Assembly: GCA_017609795.1 (NCBI GenBank)
Contig: JAFCDH010000023.1
Location: 1 to 11,230 of the forward strand
Source: Candidatus Pacearchaeota archaeon
GTDB taxonomy: Archaea; Nanobdellota; Nanobdellia; Pacearchaeales; GW2011-AR1
Reading direction: 5' to 3'
Length of the DNA stretch: 11,230 nt
Shown: piece after piece, positions 5,661 to 11,230 of the stretch
How the letters are laid out: the number at the start of each line of letters is the position of its first letter
Numbering within the stretch: the first letter of the stretch is position 1
Notes under the pieces: model-generated
The model's database searches: none
Told to the model about the DNA's origin: nothing
The model's input: only the letters and a program-made list of their open reading frames with translations
Translations under genes and position numbers: made by a program

Positions 5661-6482
5661 ATGGAACTACCAAACATAAACCAAAAAAAAATTGAAAATC
5701 TTTTAGAAGAAGGAAAAAGATTAGATGGTCGAGCGCCATTTGATTATAGAGATATAAGCATTGAAACAGGAATAAGTAAAAATGCTGAAGGAAGTTCTCG
5801 TGTTAGGATTGGAAAAACAGAAGTTATTGTTGGAGTTAAAATGGGTGTTCAAGAACCTTATCCAGATCATGAAGATGAAGGAACAATGATGGTAGGCATG
5901 GAATTTAATCCAATTTGTGGTGAAAGATATGAATCAGGTCCTCCAAAAATAAATGCTATTGAAGTTGCAAGGGTTGTTGACAGAGGAGTAAGAGAAAGTA
6001 AAGTTATTAATTTTAAAAAATTATGTATTAAAGAAGGAGAAAAAGTTTGGTGTGTTATGATTGATATTTATTGTATAAATGATGATGGAAATGTTTTTGA
6101 TGCTTCAGCACTTGGTACTATGGCTGCATTAAGAGTTGCAAAAATGCCAGTTTATGATGAAAAAACAGAAAAAGTTAAATTTGGAGAATTTACAGACAAT
6201 CCTTTACCTTTAACAAAAGAGATTCCTTTTTCAATGACTTTTTATAAAATAAAAAATAAATTTTTAATAGATCCAAATAGAAATGAAGAAGATGCAAGTG
6301 AAGCAAGGATTACTATTGCTCTTTCATGTTCAAAAAAAGATAAAATTATTAATGCTATGCAAAAAGGAGGAATAGTTCCTATTTTAACAGAAGATTTAAA
6401 TAAAATAGTTTTACAAAGTGAAAAGATTTATGAAGCTGTTTATCCTGATTTAAATAAGAAGATTGAAGGGTTGAAAAAATAA
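5661..6482 (+). CDS. rrp42: Exosome complex component Rrp42
   Basis: The non-catalytic RNase PH-fold partner of Rrp41, 273 residues, forming with it the hexameric ring of the archaeal exosome and contributing RNA-binding surface. The family opening is clear: EEGKRLDGRAPFDYRDISIE (residues 16-35), then GSSRVRIGKTEVIVGVKMGVQEPYPDHEDEG. Further landmarks are FNPICGERYESGPP, ARVVDRGVRESKVINFKKLCI, and VWCVMIDIYCINDDGNVFDASALGTMAAL, which are typical of Rrp42 rather than Rrp41. The catalytic aspartate loop of Rrp41 is absent, as expected. ATG 5661 precedes the conserved region by a normal distance, in the local AACATAAAATG context. It ends two bases before repeat copy D. Confidence 0.95.
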   Translation: MELPNINQKKIENLLEEGKRLDGRAPFDYRDISIETGISKNAEGSSRVRIGKTEVIVGVKMGVQEPYPDHEDEGTMMVGMEFNPICGERYESGPPKINAIEVARVVDRGVRESKVINFKKLCIKEGEKVWCVMIDIYCINDDGNVFDASALGTMAALRVAKMPVYDEKTEKVKFGEFTDNPLPLTKEIPFSMTFYKIKNKFLIDPNRNEEDASEARITIALSCSKKDKIINAMQKGGIVPILTEDLNKIVLQSEKIYEAVYPDLNKKIEGLKK

Positions 6483-6484
6483 AA

Positions 6485-6596
6485 CTAAAATCTTATTATG
6501 ATATGGAGATGATAAGATTAAGTCTAAAAATGAATAGTTTAAGCTTAACAAAAAAACTCAGATAATCTATATTGATTGAACTTGATAAGATTTCAG
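6485..6596 (+). repeat. Intergenic repeat element, copy D (upstream of rpoK)
   Basis: The arms CTAAAATCTTATTA (6485-6498) and TGATAAGATTTCAG (6583-6596) are inverted repeats with 12 of 14 Watson-Crick pairs, one G-T pair and one mismatch. The inner box is TATTGATTGAACTTG, slightly diverged, preceded by CTCAGATAATCTA. It starts two bases after the rrp42 stop. Arm sequence differs from copy C at several positions yet still pairs, suggesting pairing has been kept. Confidence 0.72.
6582..6592 (+). promoter_or_regulatory. TATA-like promoter element within repeat copy D
   Basis: TTGATAAGATT is centred about 28 bases before the rpoK ATG at 6615, the spacing expected for a leaderless archaeal transcript. 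The gene has no ribosome-binding site, which agrees. Confidence 0.4.
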
Positions 6597-6614
6597 ATAA
6601 AAAATAATATAAAA

Positions 6615-7061
6615 ATGGAATTAGAAAAATTACAAGATAAATTTACAAGATATGAAGTTGCTCGAATACTTGGAGCAAGAAGCTTACAGCTTGCTATGGA
6701 TGCCCCTGTTTTATTAAAATTAAGTAAAGAAGAAGAAAATGAACTTAATTATGATACTCTTAAAATTGCTGAAAGAGAATTAGAATCAGATGTTTTACCT
6801 ATTACTGTTAGAAGACCATTACCTAAAAAATCTGAAAGAACTATTAAAAAACTTTCTGATGAAGAAATTAAAGAAAAATTAGAAAAACAGGCTGAAATTC
6901 AAAAAAAACAAGTTGAAAAAGAAGAAAAAGAAAAACAAATTGAAGAAAAAGAAGAAGAAAAAGATATTAAAGAAGAAGCAGAAATAATGGAAATGGCTAA
7001 ACCTAAAGATGAAGTTGAAGAAGATGCTTCAGAAGAGAGTGTTGTTGAAAAGGAAATTTAG
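6615..7061 (+). CDS. rpoK: RNA polymerase subunit K (Rpo6/RPB6 family) with long charged tail
   Basis: The archaeal RNA polymerase assembly subunit, homologous to bacterial omega and eukaryotic RPB6. The conserved core occupies residues 9-70: KFTRYEVARILGARSLQLAMDAPVLL carries the family's TxYExaRiiGARALQiamGAPvl motif, and the core closes with ELESDVLPITVRRPLP. After it comes about 78 residues dominated by Lys and Glu (KQVEKEEKEKQIEEKEEEKD), likely helical or coiled-coil, then an acidic end. Typical archaeal RpoK is near 55-110 residues, so the 148-residue product is long because of this tail. The ATG at 6615 is preferred over an in-frame TTG at 6576, whose extra 13 residues come from repeat copy D. 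Its neighbour enolase is a standard partner in archaea. Confidence 0.92.
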   Translation: MELEKLQDKFTRYEVARILGARSLQLAMDAPVLLKLSKEEENELNYDTLKIAERELESDVLPITVRRPLPKKSERTIKKLSDEEIKEKLEKQAEIQKKQVEKEEKEKQIEEKEEEKDIKEEAEIMEMAKPKDEVEEDASEESVVEKEI

Positions 7062-7108
7062 TTCTTGATAAGGTTTTTATATTGTGTTTCATTATTAATT
7101 AATGTATA

Positions 7109-7238
7109 CTAGAATCTTATAAGCATAAAAAGATATAAGGAGGATAAGATTAAGCTATTCAAAATAAACTTAAACTCTTCAAACCTAAGATTAATCTAAT
7201 GAACAGAAGTATATCTTATAAATATAATAAGATTTTAG
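7109..7238 (+). repeat. Intergenic repeat element, copy E (upstream of enolase)
   Basis: The outer arms CTAGAATCTTAT (7109-7120) and ATAAGATTTTAG (7227-7238) form a 12-bp inverted repeat with one G-T pair. After the left arm, GATTAAGCTATTCA (7147-7160) matches copy C exactly, but the TTGATTGAG box is missing. The right side instead has ATATCTTATAAATATAATAAG, resembling a second left end, so this copy may be a composite. The right-hand CTTATAAATA (7215-7224) could act as the enolase TATA box. Confidence 0.65.
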
Positions 7239-7252
7239 AATAAAACAAAAAA

Positions 7253-7260
7253 GAGGAAAG
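7253..7260 (+). promoter_or_regulatory. Purine-rich ribosome-binding site for enolase
   Basis: GAGGAAAG ends five bases before the ATG at 7266. It contrasts with rpoK, rrp4, rrp41 and rrp42, which lack such a site, and implies a leadered enolase message. Confidence 0.45.
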
Positions 7261-7265
7261 ATTGT

Positions 7266-8420
7266 ATGAAAATCTATAATATACAAGTAAGAGCAATTGA
7301 AAATTCTCGAAGAGAAAAAACAATTCAAGTTATTATTAAGACTAATTATGGGATGTTTTCAACATCTGCTCCATCTGGAAAATCAAAAGGAAAATATGAA
7401 GTTCCTGCTTATACTAAAAATTTGGGTTTAGAGATTGAATTCTTAAATAATTTGAAATTATCTGAAATTTTATGTTTTAGAGACTTACTAAAAGTTGAGA
7501 AAATTTGTAAGGGAAAACTTGGTGCAAATAGTTTGTTTGCTTTAGAATCTTCTCTTTTAAAAGCTCTTGCTTCTAAAAACAAAAAAGAATTATGGCAATA
7601 TTTAAGAGGGAAACATAAGAAACTCCCACGCCCTATTGGAAATGCAGTTGGAGGAGGATTACATAGTAGAGGAGTTAATGGAATAAAACCTGATATTCAG
7701 GAATTTTTATTTATTTCAAATGCTAAAACATTTGAACAATGTGTAAAAATAAATAAAAAAGCATATAAATTTGTAGGCAAATATTTAGGTGGAAATGGTC
7801 GCAATGATGAAGGTGCTTGGGAAACTAAATTAAATAACAAAAATGTTTTAGAAATAATGAATAAAGTTAAAGAAAAAATCTGGGACAAATATAAAGAAAA
7901 AGTTATGGTTGGTATTGATGTTGCTGGTTCAAGTTTTTATAAAAATAGAAAATATGTTTATAAAAATTCTATACAAAAATTAAATAGGGTTGGGCAAATA
8001 GAACATATTAAAGCTTTAATAAATCAGTATAATCTTTATTATATTGAAGACCCTTTAAATGAAGATGATTTTTCTGGTTTTAAAGAACTAAGCAAGGGTA
8101 AGTGTTTTATTGTTGGAGATGATTTAACTGTTACAAATCTTCAAAGACTAAAGCGGGCTGTTAAGATGAAGGCAATTAAATTAATTATTATAAAACCTAA
8201 TCAAATTGGAAGTTTAATAAAAACTAAAGAGGTTATTGATTTTGCTCATAAACATAAGATTAAAACAATTATGTCTCATAGAAGTGGAGAGACAGAAGAT
8301 AATACTATTGCTGATTTAAGTGTTGCTTGGGGTTGTGATTTTATTAAAACAGGAATTTATGGTAAGGAAAGAGAGGCTAAATTAAATAGGGTTATTGAAA
8401 TAGAAAAAAGTTTGAAGTGA
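7266..8420 (+). CDS. eno: Enolase (phosphopyruvate hydratase), short form
   Basis: Converts 2-phosphoglycerate to phosphoenolpyruvate in the cytosol. All key positions of the family can be placed: the mobile loop APSGKSKGKYE (residues 35-45), H133, Q145-E146 in PDIQEF, E182 in NDEGAW, and the Mg ligands D218 (GIDVAGSSF), E261 (YIEDPLNEDD) and D285 (VGDDLTVTN). K310 is the catalytic base (IIKPNQIGS), followed by H338-R339-S340 (SHRSGETEDN) and K361 (IKTGIYGKERE). The usual N-terminal VPSGASTG is altered to APSGKSKG. At 384 residues it is about 30-50 shorter than common enolases; the loss seems spread over loops, and the end lies just after the last conserved helix. It should be active. It follows rpoK, as in the conserved archaeal RpoN-RpoK-Eno-S2 cluster. 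Confidence 0.94.
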   Translation: MKIYNIQVRAIENSRREKTIQVIIKTNYGMFSTSAPSGKSKGKYEVPAYTKNLGLEIEFLNNLKLSEILCFRDLLKVEKICKGKLGANSLFALESSLLKALASKNKKELWQYLRGKHKKLPRPIGNAVGGGLHSRGVNGIKPDIQEFLFISNAKTFEQCVKINKKAYKFVGKYLGGNGRNDEGAWETKLNNKNVLEIMNKVKEKIWDKYKEKVMVGIDVAGSSFYKNRKYVYKNSIQKLNRVGQIEHIKALINQYNLYYIEDPLNEDDFSGFKELSKGKCFIVGDDLTVTNLQRLKRAVKMKAIKLIIIKPNQIGSLIKTKEVIDFAHKHKIKTIMSHRSGETEDNTIADLSVAWGCDFIKTGIYGKEREAKLNRVIEIEKSLK

Positions 8421-8422
8421 TA

Positions 8423-8436
8423 ATTTTATTTTTTAT
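8423..8436 (+). terminator. T-rich transcript end after enolase
   Basis: A run of mostly T (TTTTATTTTTTAT) just after the stop codon fits archaeal intrinsic termination, which mainly needs U-rich RNA. The following inverted repeat copy H may add to it. It lies between converging genes. Confidence 0.35.
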
Positions 8437-8520
8437 CTAGAATTCTTATAGGCTTATTTAAGATTTGTTATGGGTAGCTTAATGTTGTTATCTACATCTT
8501 AATATTTTATAAGATATTAG
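8437..8520 (-). repeat. Intergenic repeat element, inverted copy H (between enolase and uS2)
   Basis: The minus strand begins CTAATATCTTATAAAATATT, close to copy C, and continues with CATTAAGCTACCCATAAC, close to copies C and G. The plus-strand left end CTAGAATTCTTATAGGC resembles the left end of copy E, so both ends carry the family's terminal arm. The inner TTGATTGAG box is absent. It lies between convergent genes, where no promoter is needed. The rest of the gap to 8731 shows only AT-rich sequence and T-runs. Confidence 0.62.
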
Positions 8521-8731
8521 ATTTTGATTAAAAAGAGTTGCAAGAAACTGCTTATAAGAGTTTGTTTGAAACTAGTTACAGGGAAGGTAGAATTGTTTTT
8601 TGAATTGAATTTTATTTATATCTTAATAAAAGATAATGTTATTCCATTCAGGGCCTATCTTGTCATCTTCATAACTGTCCTTTTTATAAAATATAAGTTT
8701 TTTATTTTTTAGAAACAAAGATTAGAAAAAC

Positions 8732-9511
8732 TTATTCAAGAGGGCCTGTAAAATCTTCTAATTTTAATGTGAAGGGAAGTTTTTTTTCTTGACAATATCC
8801 CCTTGCAAGAATGAAGAGTACACATCCAATTGATTTTTTAGATTTATTATTACAAGGGATTATGTTTGTAATATGTTGAATAAAATTATTTGTATCACAA
8901 AGTGATAGAACTGGTTTTTTTAATTTAATTGTATCATTTAATGCATTTTTATCTATCCAAGGATCACAAATAATTGTTAATTCTTTTTCAAAAAAATCTT
9001 CTAAAATTAGATTTGTAGTTATTCCTGGAGGATATTTTTTTGTAAAAACTTTTATTCCTGTTGCTTCTTCAAATTTTCTAGCAGATTCCCATCCTGCTTC
9101 TCTTTTACAAACAAGATAAATTTGTTCTGATTCATATTTAGTTATGAATTTTATTGCTTCTCTTAATTTTTCATCTATTAATGCAGTATTAATTACTGCT
9201 AAACCATCTGCTCTTCTTTTGTAAACATATTTTCTCATATGAGGGGTTATTACTTTTGTTCCAAGATGTACTGCACATTTAATATAATCTTCTAAAGGTA
9301 TTAATGTTTCTCTTTCTGTTTTACTTTTTTTAATTTCTTTTGTTTCTTGTTCAACTTCTCTTTTAGATATATGTTTTGAAATTTCTTGTATTTTTTTATC
9401 TTCAGTTGAAATTTGTGTTGAATCTTTTTTCTCTGTTTGCTGTTTAGATATTCTTTGTTTTAATTCTTCAGCTAAACTTTTTATGTTTATCTTTTCTTGT
9501 TTTTCTTGCAT
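8732..9511 (-). CDS. rpsB: 30S ribosomal protein uS2 (archaeal type) with N-terminal extension
   Basis: The small-subunit protein on the back of the 30S head-body junction. The conserved body runs from about residue 70: LIPLEDYIKCAVHLGTKVITPHM (archaeal uS2 normally reads LVPLDxYLxAGVHIGTQ), then ADGLAVINTALIDEKLREAIKFI, YPPGITTN, and the signature CDPWIDKNALNDTIKLKKPV, LSLCDTNNF, IIPCNNKSKKSIG and ILARGY. All are intact. The first 69 residues are an unusual Lys/Glu/Gln/Ser-rich extension; with it the protein has 259 residues against about 200 for most archaea. No internal Met lies between the two parts, so ATG 9511 is the only good start. It belongs beside rpoK and eno in the ancestral cluster, but is inverted here and convergent with eno. 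Confidence 0.94.
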   Translation of the reverse strand: MQEKQEKINIKSLAEELKQRISKQQTEKKDSTQISTEDKKIQEISKHISKREVEQETKEIKKSKTERETLIPLEDYIKCAVHLGTKVITPHMRKYVYKRRADGLAVINTALIDEKLREAIKFITKYESEQIYLVCKREAGWESARKFEEATGIKVFTKKYPPGITTNLILEDFFEKELTIICDPWIDKNALNDTIKLKKPVLSLCDTNNFIQHITNIIPCNNKSKKSIGCVLFILARGYCQEKKLPFTLKLEDFTGPLE

Positions 9512-9546
9512 TTTTTGTTTTTTATATTATTTTATTTTTTGAAATC

Positions 9547-9620
9547 CTAACAGATATTATGTTTTTAAGATGAGTTGATTAAGCTTTGAAGATGAGTTGC
9601 TTAATCTCAGTAGCTATTAT
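9547..9620 (+). repeat. Possible diverged repeat copy upstream of uS2
   Basis: GTTGATTAAGCTTTG (9574-9588) resembles the family box CTTGATTGAGCTTAT. The segment AAGATGAGTTGATTAA (9568-9583) is repeated almost exactly as AAGATGAGTTGCTTAA (9590-9605). Terminal arms are not convincing. The remaining sequence to 9744 is AT-rich with a TATA-like TTTATAAAG at 9716-9724 and no gene. Confidence 0.3.
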
Positions 9621-9744
9621 AGTTTTTCTTTGTTTAAACCTGTCTTTTCTCTAAAAAGAAAGTTTGATTTCATTAAGATATCAGTATTTATTATAAGAAA
9701 TGATTGAAAAATTAGTTTATAAAGGTTTGGTGGGGTTTTGTTTT

Positions 9745-10630
9745 GTGCTTCCTATAGACATTTATCACCCCCTTAAAACAACTTACTAAACGCAAAATAA
9801 ACACTTGCAGGACTCTTTTTTTCTAAACTTATATGGGGCCTAATATGATTATATCTCATTCTAAAATCATCTGGGCATTTACAGAAACTTAATTCATTTG
9901 CTAATGTTTTAAAGAACCTCTCACCATTATTAGTTAATATTTCTCTTGGATATCCATGAACTCTTGCGAGTTTATCTAAGATTTGTGTCACAACAGAAGT
10001 TGTGACCCTATTCAAATCAAATAATCCTAAACAATATCTTGAGCAATCATCAATCACAGCAAAGCAATATTTATTTTTAATCTTTTGGTCTGAAACATCC
10101 ATTTGCCAAAGAGAATTAGGATGTTTTCTCTGTCAGCGAATATACTTTATTCTTTTTTTCTTTCTCTTACTTTTTTTCTGTAAGAGAATTTTTATTTAAA
10201 ATCTTGTAAACAGAGGCATGAGATATTTCCTTAATAAATTCAGATATCTTATGTTCTCCCCATCTGGTTTTCTTTTTAATTCTGATTACCTTATCTTCCA
10301 TATCTTTAGTTATTTTTGGATGAGTAGTTTTTGGCTTAGTGGATTTATCTTTTAAATCCCATTCAGTTTCATTCAGTCTTTTGACCCATCTCATAAGGGT
10401 CCTCTTAGTTATTTTATATCCATACTTAGCTTTTAATATTCTTCTACATTGATTGTAAGAGTGATGTCTCACTCTTAGCTTAAAAAATTCTTTTCTAATC
10501 TCTTCTTTTTTCATAAGAAAATTAGAAATTCTAATTCAGAACTAATTTTCGGTTCTTCCTCGTGACATATGTCCCTTGGACATACAGGTGAGGGTTTGTT
10601 TTTCTGACACTTATGTTCCCTCGACAGCAA
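9745..10630 (-). mobile_element. Decayed insertion sequence, IS481-like
   Basis: A single-gene element with a broken DDE transposase. Limits are approximate and were set from related end motifs. CTTCCTATAGACATTTATC lies at the left (from 9749). Two related sites lie at the right: CTTCCTCGTGACATATGTCC from about 10555, which includes the perfect dyad TATGTCC-CTT-GGACATA (10568-10584), and GACACTTATGTTCCC from about 10605. The shared core resembles the palindrome GGGACATATGTCCC seen at transposase-binding ends of this kind. No long, clean terminal inverted repeat could be matched, in keeping with decay. Confidence 0.6.
9773..10514 (-). pseudogene. DDE transposase/integrase pseudogene (IS481/rve type)
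   Basis: The N-terminal fragment (10514 to 10167, 115 residues) has a helix-turn-helix region (SYNQCRRILKAKYGYKITKR, TLMRWVKRLNE) and the linker WDLKDKSTKPKTTHPKI. The C-terminal fragment (from about 10132 to 9773), in another frame, carries the rve core SLWQMDVSDQK (first catalytic Asp) and YCFAVIDDCSRYCLG. Four lesions are visible. A seven-base A run (plus-strand T at 10171-10177) appears to have lost one A, shifting the frame into a TAA. An in-frame TGA (plus 10133-10135) stands where related proteins often have Trp. The second catalytic motif TDNG reads TNNG (codon at 9929-9931). Finally, TNNG runs directly into ERFFKTLANEL, whereas family members have roughly 35-45 residues between, so an internal deletion joined the two. 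The end RYNHIRPHISLEKKSPASVY is intact. Confidence 0.82.
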
Positions 10631-10642
10631 TCTTTATAAAGC
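10630..10642 (+). promoter_or_regulatory. Candidate rRNA promoter
   Basis: ATCTTTATAAAGCC has a strong TATA box (TTTATAAAG, 10633-10641), the same nine bases as in the glycosyltransferase promoter. Transcription would start near 10660 and give a leader of about 155 bases before 16S. The leader holds an 8-bp inverted repeat, TATCATTA/TAATGATA (10648-10655, 10671-10678), and the palindrome TTGACGTCAA (10735-10744). Confidence 0.45.
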
Positions 10643-10816
10643 CTAATTATCATTACCAATTATAAAATGTTAATGATATTAACTGGGATGATTACCTTAA
10701 ATTACTTTAAGAGTAGGATGTAGTAAAGTTTAAGTTGACGTCAATTCTATAGCTATTAGGATATTGTGTAAGATTATTTTGATTTTTTGGTGAATTATCA
10801 AGTTAATAATTAAATT

Positions 10817-11230
10817 AAATCCAGTTTATCCTGCTGGCGGATGCGGCTATCTGGCTTATAATTAGACATGCAAGTTTTCTTTTTTGAATCCTCAAAAATT
10901 TTAAATTTTTGGGACCCCAAGAATCTTTTTAAGATTCTTAGGGTTTCATTAAAGAGCAAACTGCTCAGTAACACGTAGCTAATCTAACCTTAAGTCAAGA
11001 ATAACCTCGGGAAACTGAGGGTAAATCTTGATAGGAAATATTTTCTGGAATGAGATATTTTTGAAACTCGAGCTTAAGGATGAGGCTGCGGCTGATTAGG
11101 TTGTTGTTGGTGTAAGGGACTAACAAGCCGATGATCAGTAAGGGCTCTTAGCGGAGAGGCCCTGAGAAGGAATCTGAGACACTATTCCTAGCTCTACGGG
11201 GTGCAGCAGTCGAGGAAATTTTACAATGCT
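10817..11230 (+). rRNA. rrs: 16S ribosomal RNA, 5' part, continuing past the window
   Basis: The start is set by AATCCAGTTTATCCTGCTGG (10818-10837), the equivalent of the archaeal TTCCGGTTGATCCTGCCGG. Here CCAGU can pair with GCUGG to form helix 1. Further conserved blocks appear in order: ACATGCAAG (10866-10874), CTCAGTAACACG (10964-10975), AACCTCGGGAAACTGAGG (11003-11020), GATGAGGCTGCGGCTGATTAGG, and CTACGGGGTGCAGCAG near the end. The form CTACGGGGTGCAGCAG followed by TTTTACAATGC is archaeal. The region between ACATGCAAG and CTCAGTAACACG is long (about 90 nt) and contains two AT-rich hairpins. About 1,000 further bases of the gene lie outside. The exact 5' end is uncertain by a few bases. 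Confidence 0.95.

Noticed and set aside
6576..6614. Extended N-terminus of RpoK from an upstream TTG
   Set aside because: The added 13 residues come from repeat copy D and lie upstream of the predicted transcript start; ATG 6615 is well placed.
8530..8610. tRNA or box C/D sRNA in the eno-uS2 gap
   Set aside because: No T-loop (GTTCAAATC-like) sequence or acceptor stem could be paired, and no well-placed C and D boxes were found here or in the other gaps.
8524..8712. 62-codon plus-strand frame after enolase
   Set aside because: It starts with TTG, has no ribosome-binding site, and consists of Phe/Ile/Lys-rich sequence typical of random AT-rich DNA. It lies in a convergent gap partly next to a repeat copy.
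10103..10170. Programmed frameshift producing a full transposase
   Set aside because: The A7 run could in principle slip, but a TGA remains in the second frame and a catalytic Asp plus a segment of the active-site domain are lost, so decay explains it better.
10002..10199. Plus-strand frame opposite the transposase
   Set aside because: It is the shadow of the transposase pseudogene and ends in a poly-Phe run from the T-rich strand.

Overview
The window is AT-rich archaeal DNA, most likely from a DPANN-type genome (Woesearchaeota/Pacearchaeota-like). The evidence is a set of archaeal information-processing genes (Pop5, proteasome alpha, SBDS, exosome Rrp4/Rrp41/Rrp42, RpoK, archaeal-type uS2), a shortened enolase, and the first ~410 nt of a clearly archaeal but divergent 16S rRNA. 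The lineage call is inference; the domain call is firm.

Layout. 1-258 is the 3' end of the RNase P protein gene (Pop5/Rnp2). 259-616 is a gene-free stretch with two inverted copies of an intergenic repeat and a strong hairpin next to a TATA box. 617-2002 is a GT4-type glycosyltransferase. 2003-2329 holds a promoter, two perfect inverted repeats and a possible 54-codon gene. 2330-6482 carries psmA, SBDS, rrp4, rrp41 and rrp42 in the order of the classical archaeal exosome superoperon. Apart from psmA-SBDS, which touch, the genes are separated by 150-190 nt gaps filled by repeat copies. 6615-8420 is rpoK and enolase, and 8732-9511 is uS2 on the opposite strand. These three genes belong to a second conserved archaeal cluster (L13-S9-RpoN-RpoK-Eno-S2). 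9745-10630 is a decayed insertion sequence whose transposase is broken by a frameshift, a stop, a catalytic Asp-to-Asn change and an internal deletion. 10630-10816 is a probable rRNA promoter and leader, and 10817-11230 is the 5' part of 16S rRNA.

The genes cover linked jobs: tRNA 5' maturation (RNase P), RNA 3' degradation (exosome), 60S-type subunit maturation (SBDS), protein turnover (20S proteasome), transcription (RpoK) and translation (uS2, 16S). Glycosyltransferase and enolase are the metabolic exceptions.

The most unusual signal is a family of 65-130 bp intergenic elements. They have terminal inverted repeats of the type CTAAAATCTTATAAGC and, in several copies, a conserved inner box (TTGATTGAGCTTAT). 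At least eight copies lie between rnp2 and uS2, in both orientations. They often start at or just after a stop codon and, in the forward orientation, supply a TATA-like sequence to the next gene. I do not recognise this family.
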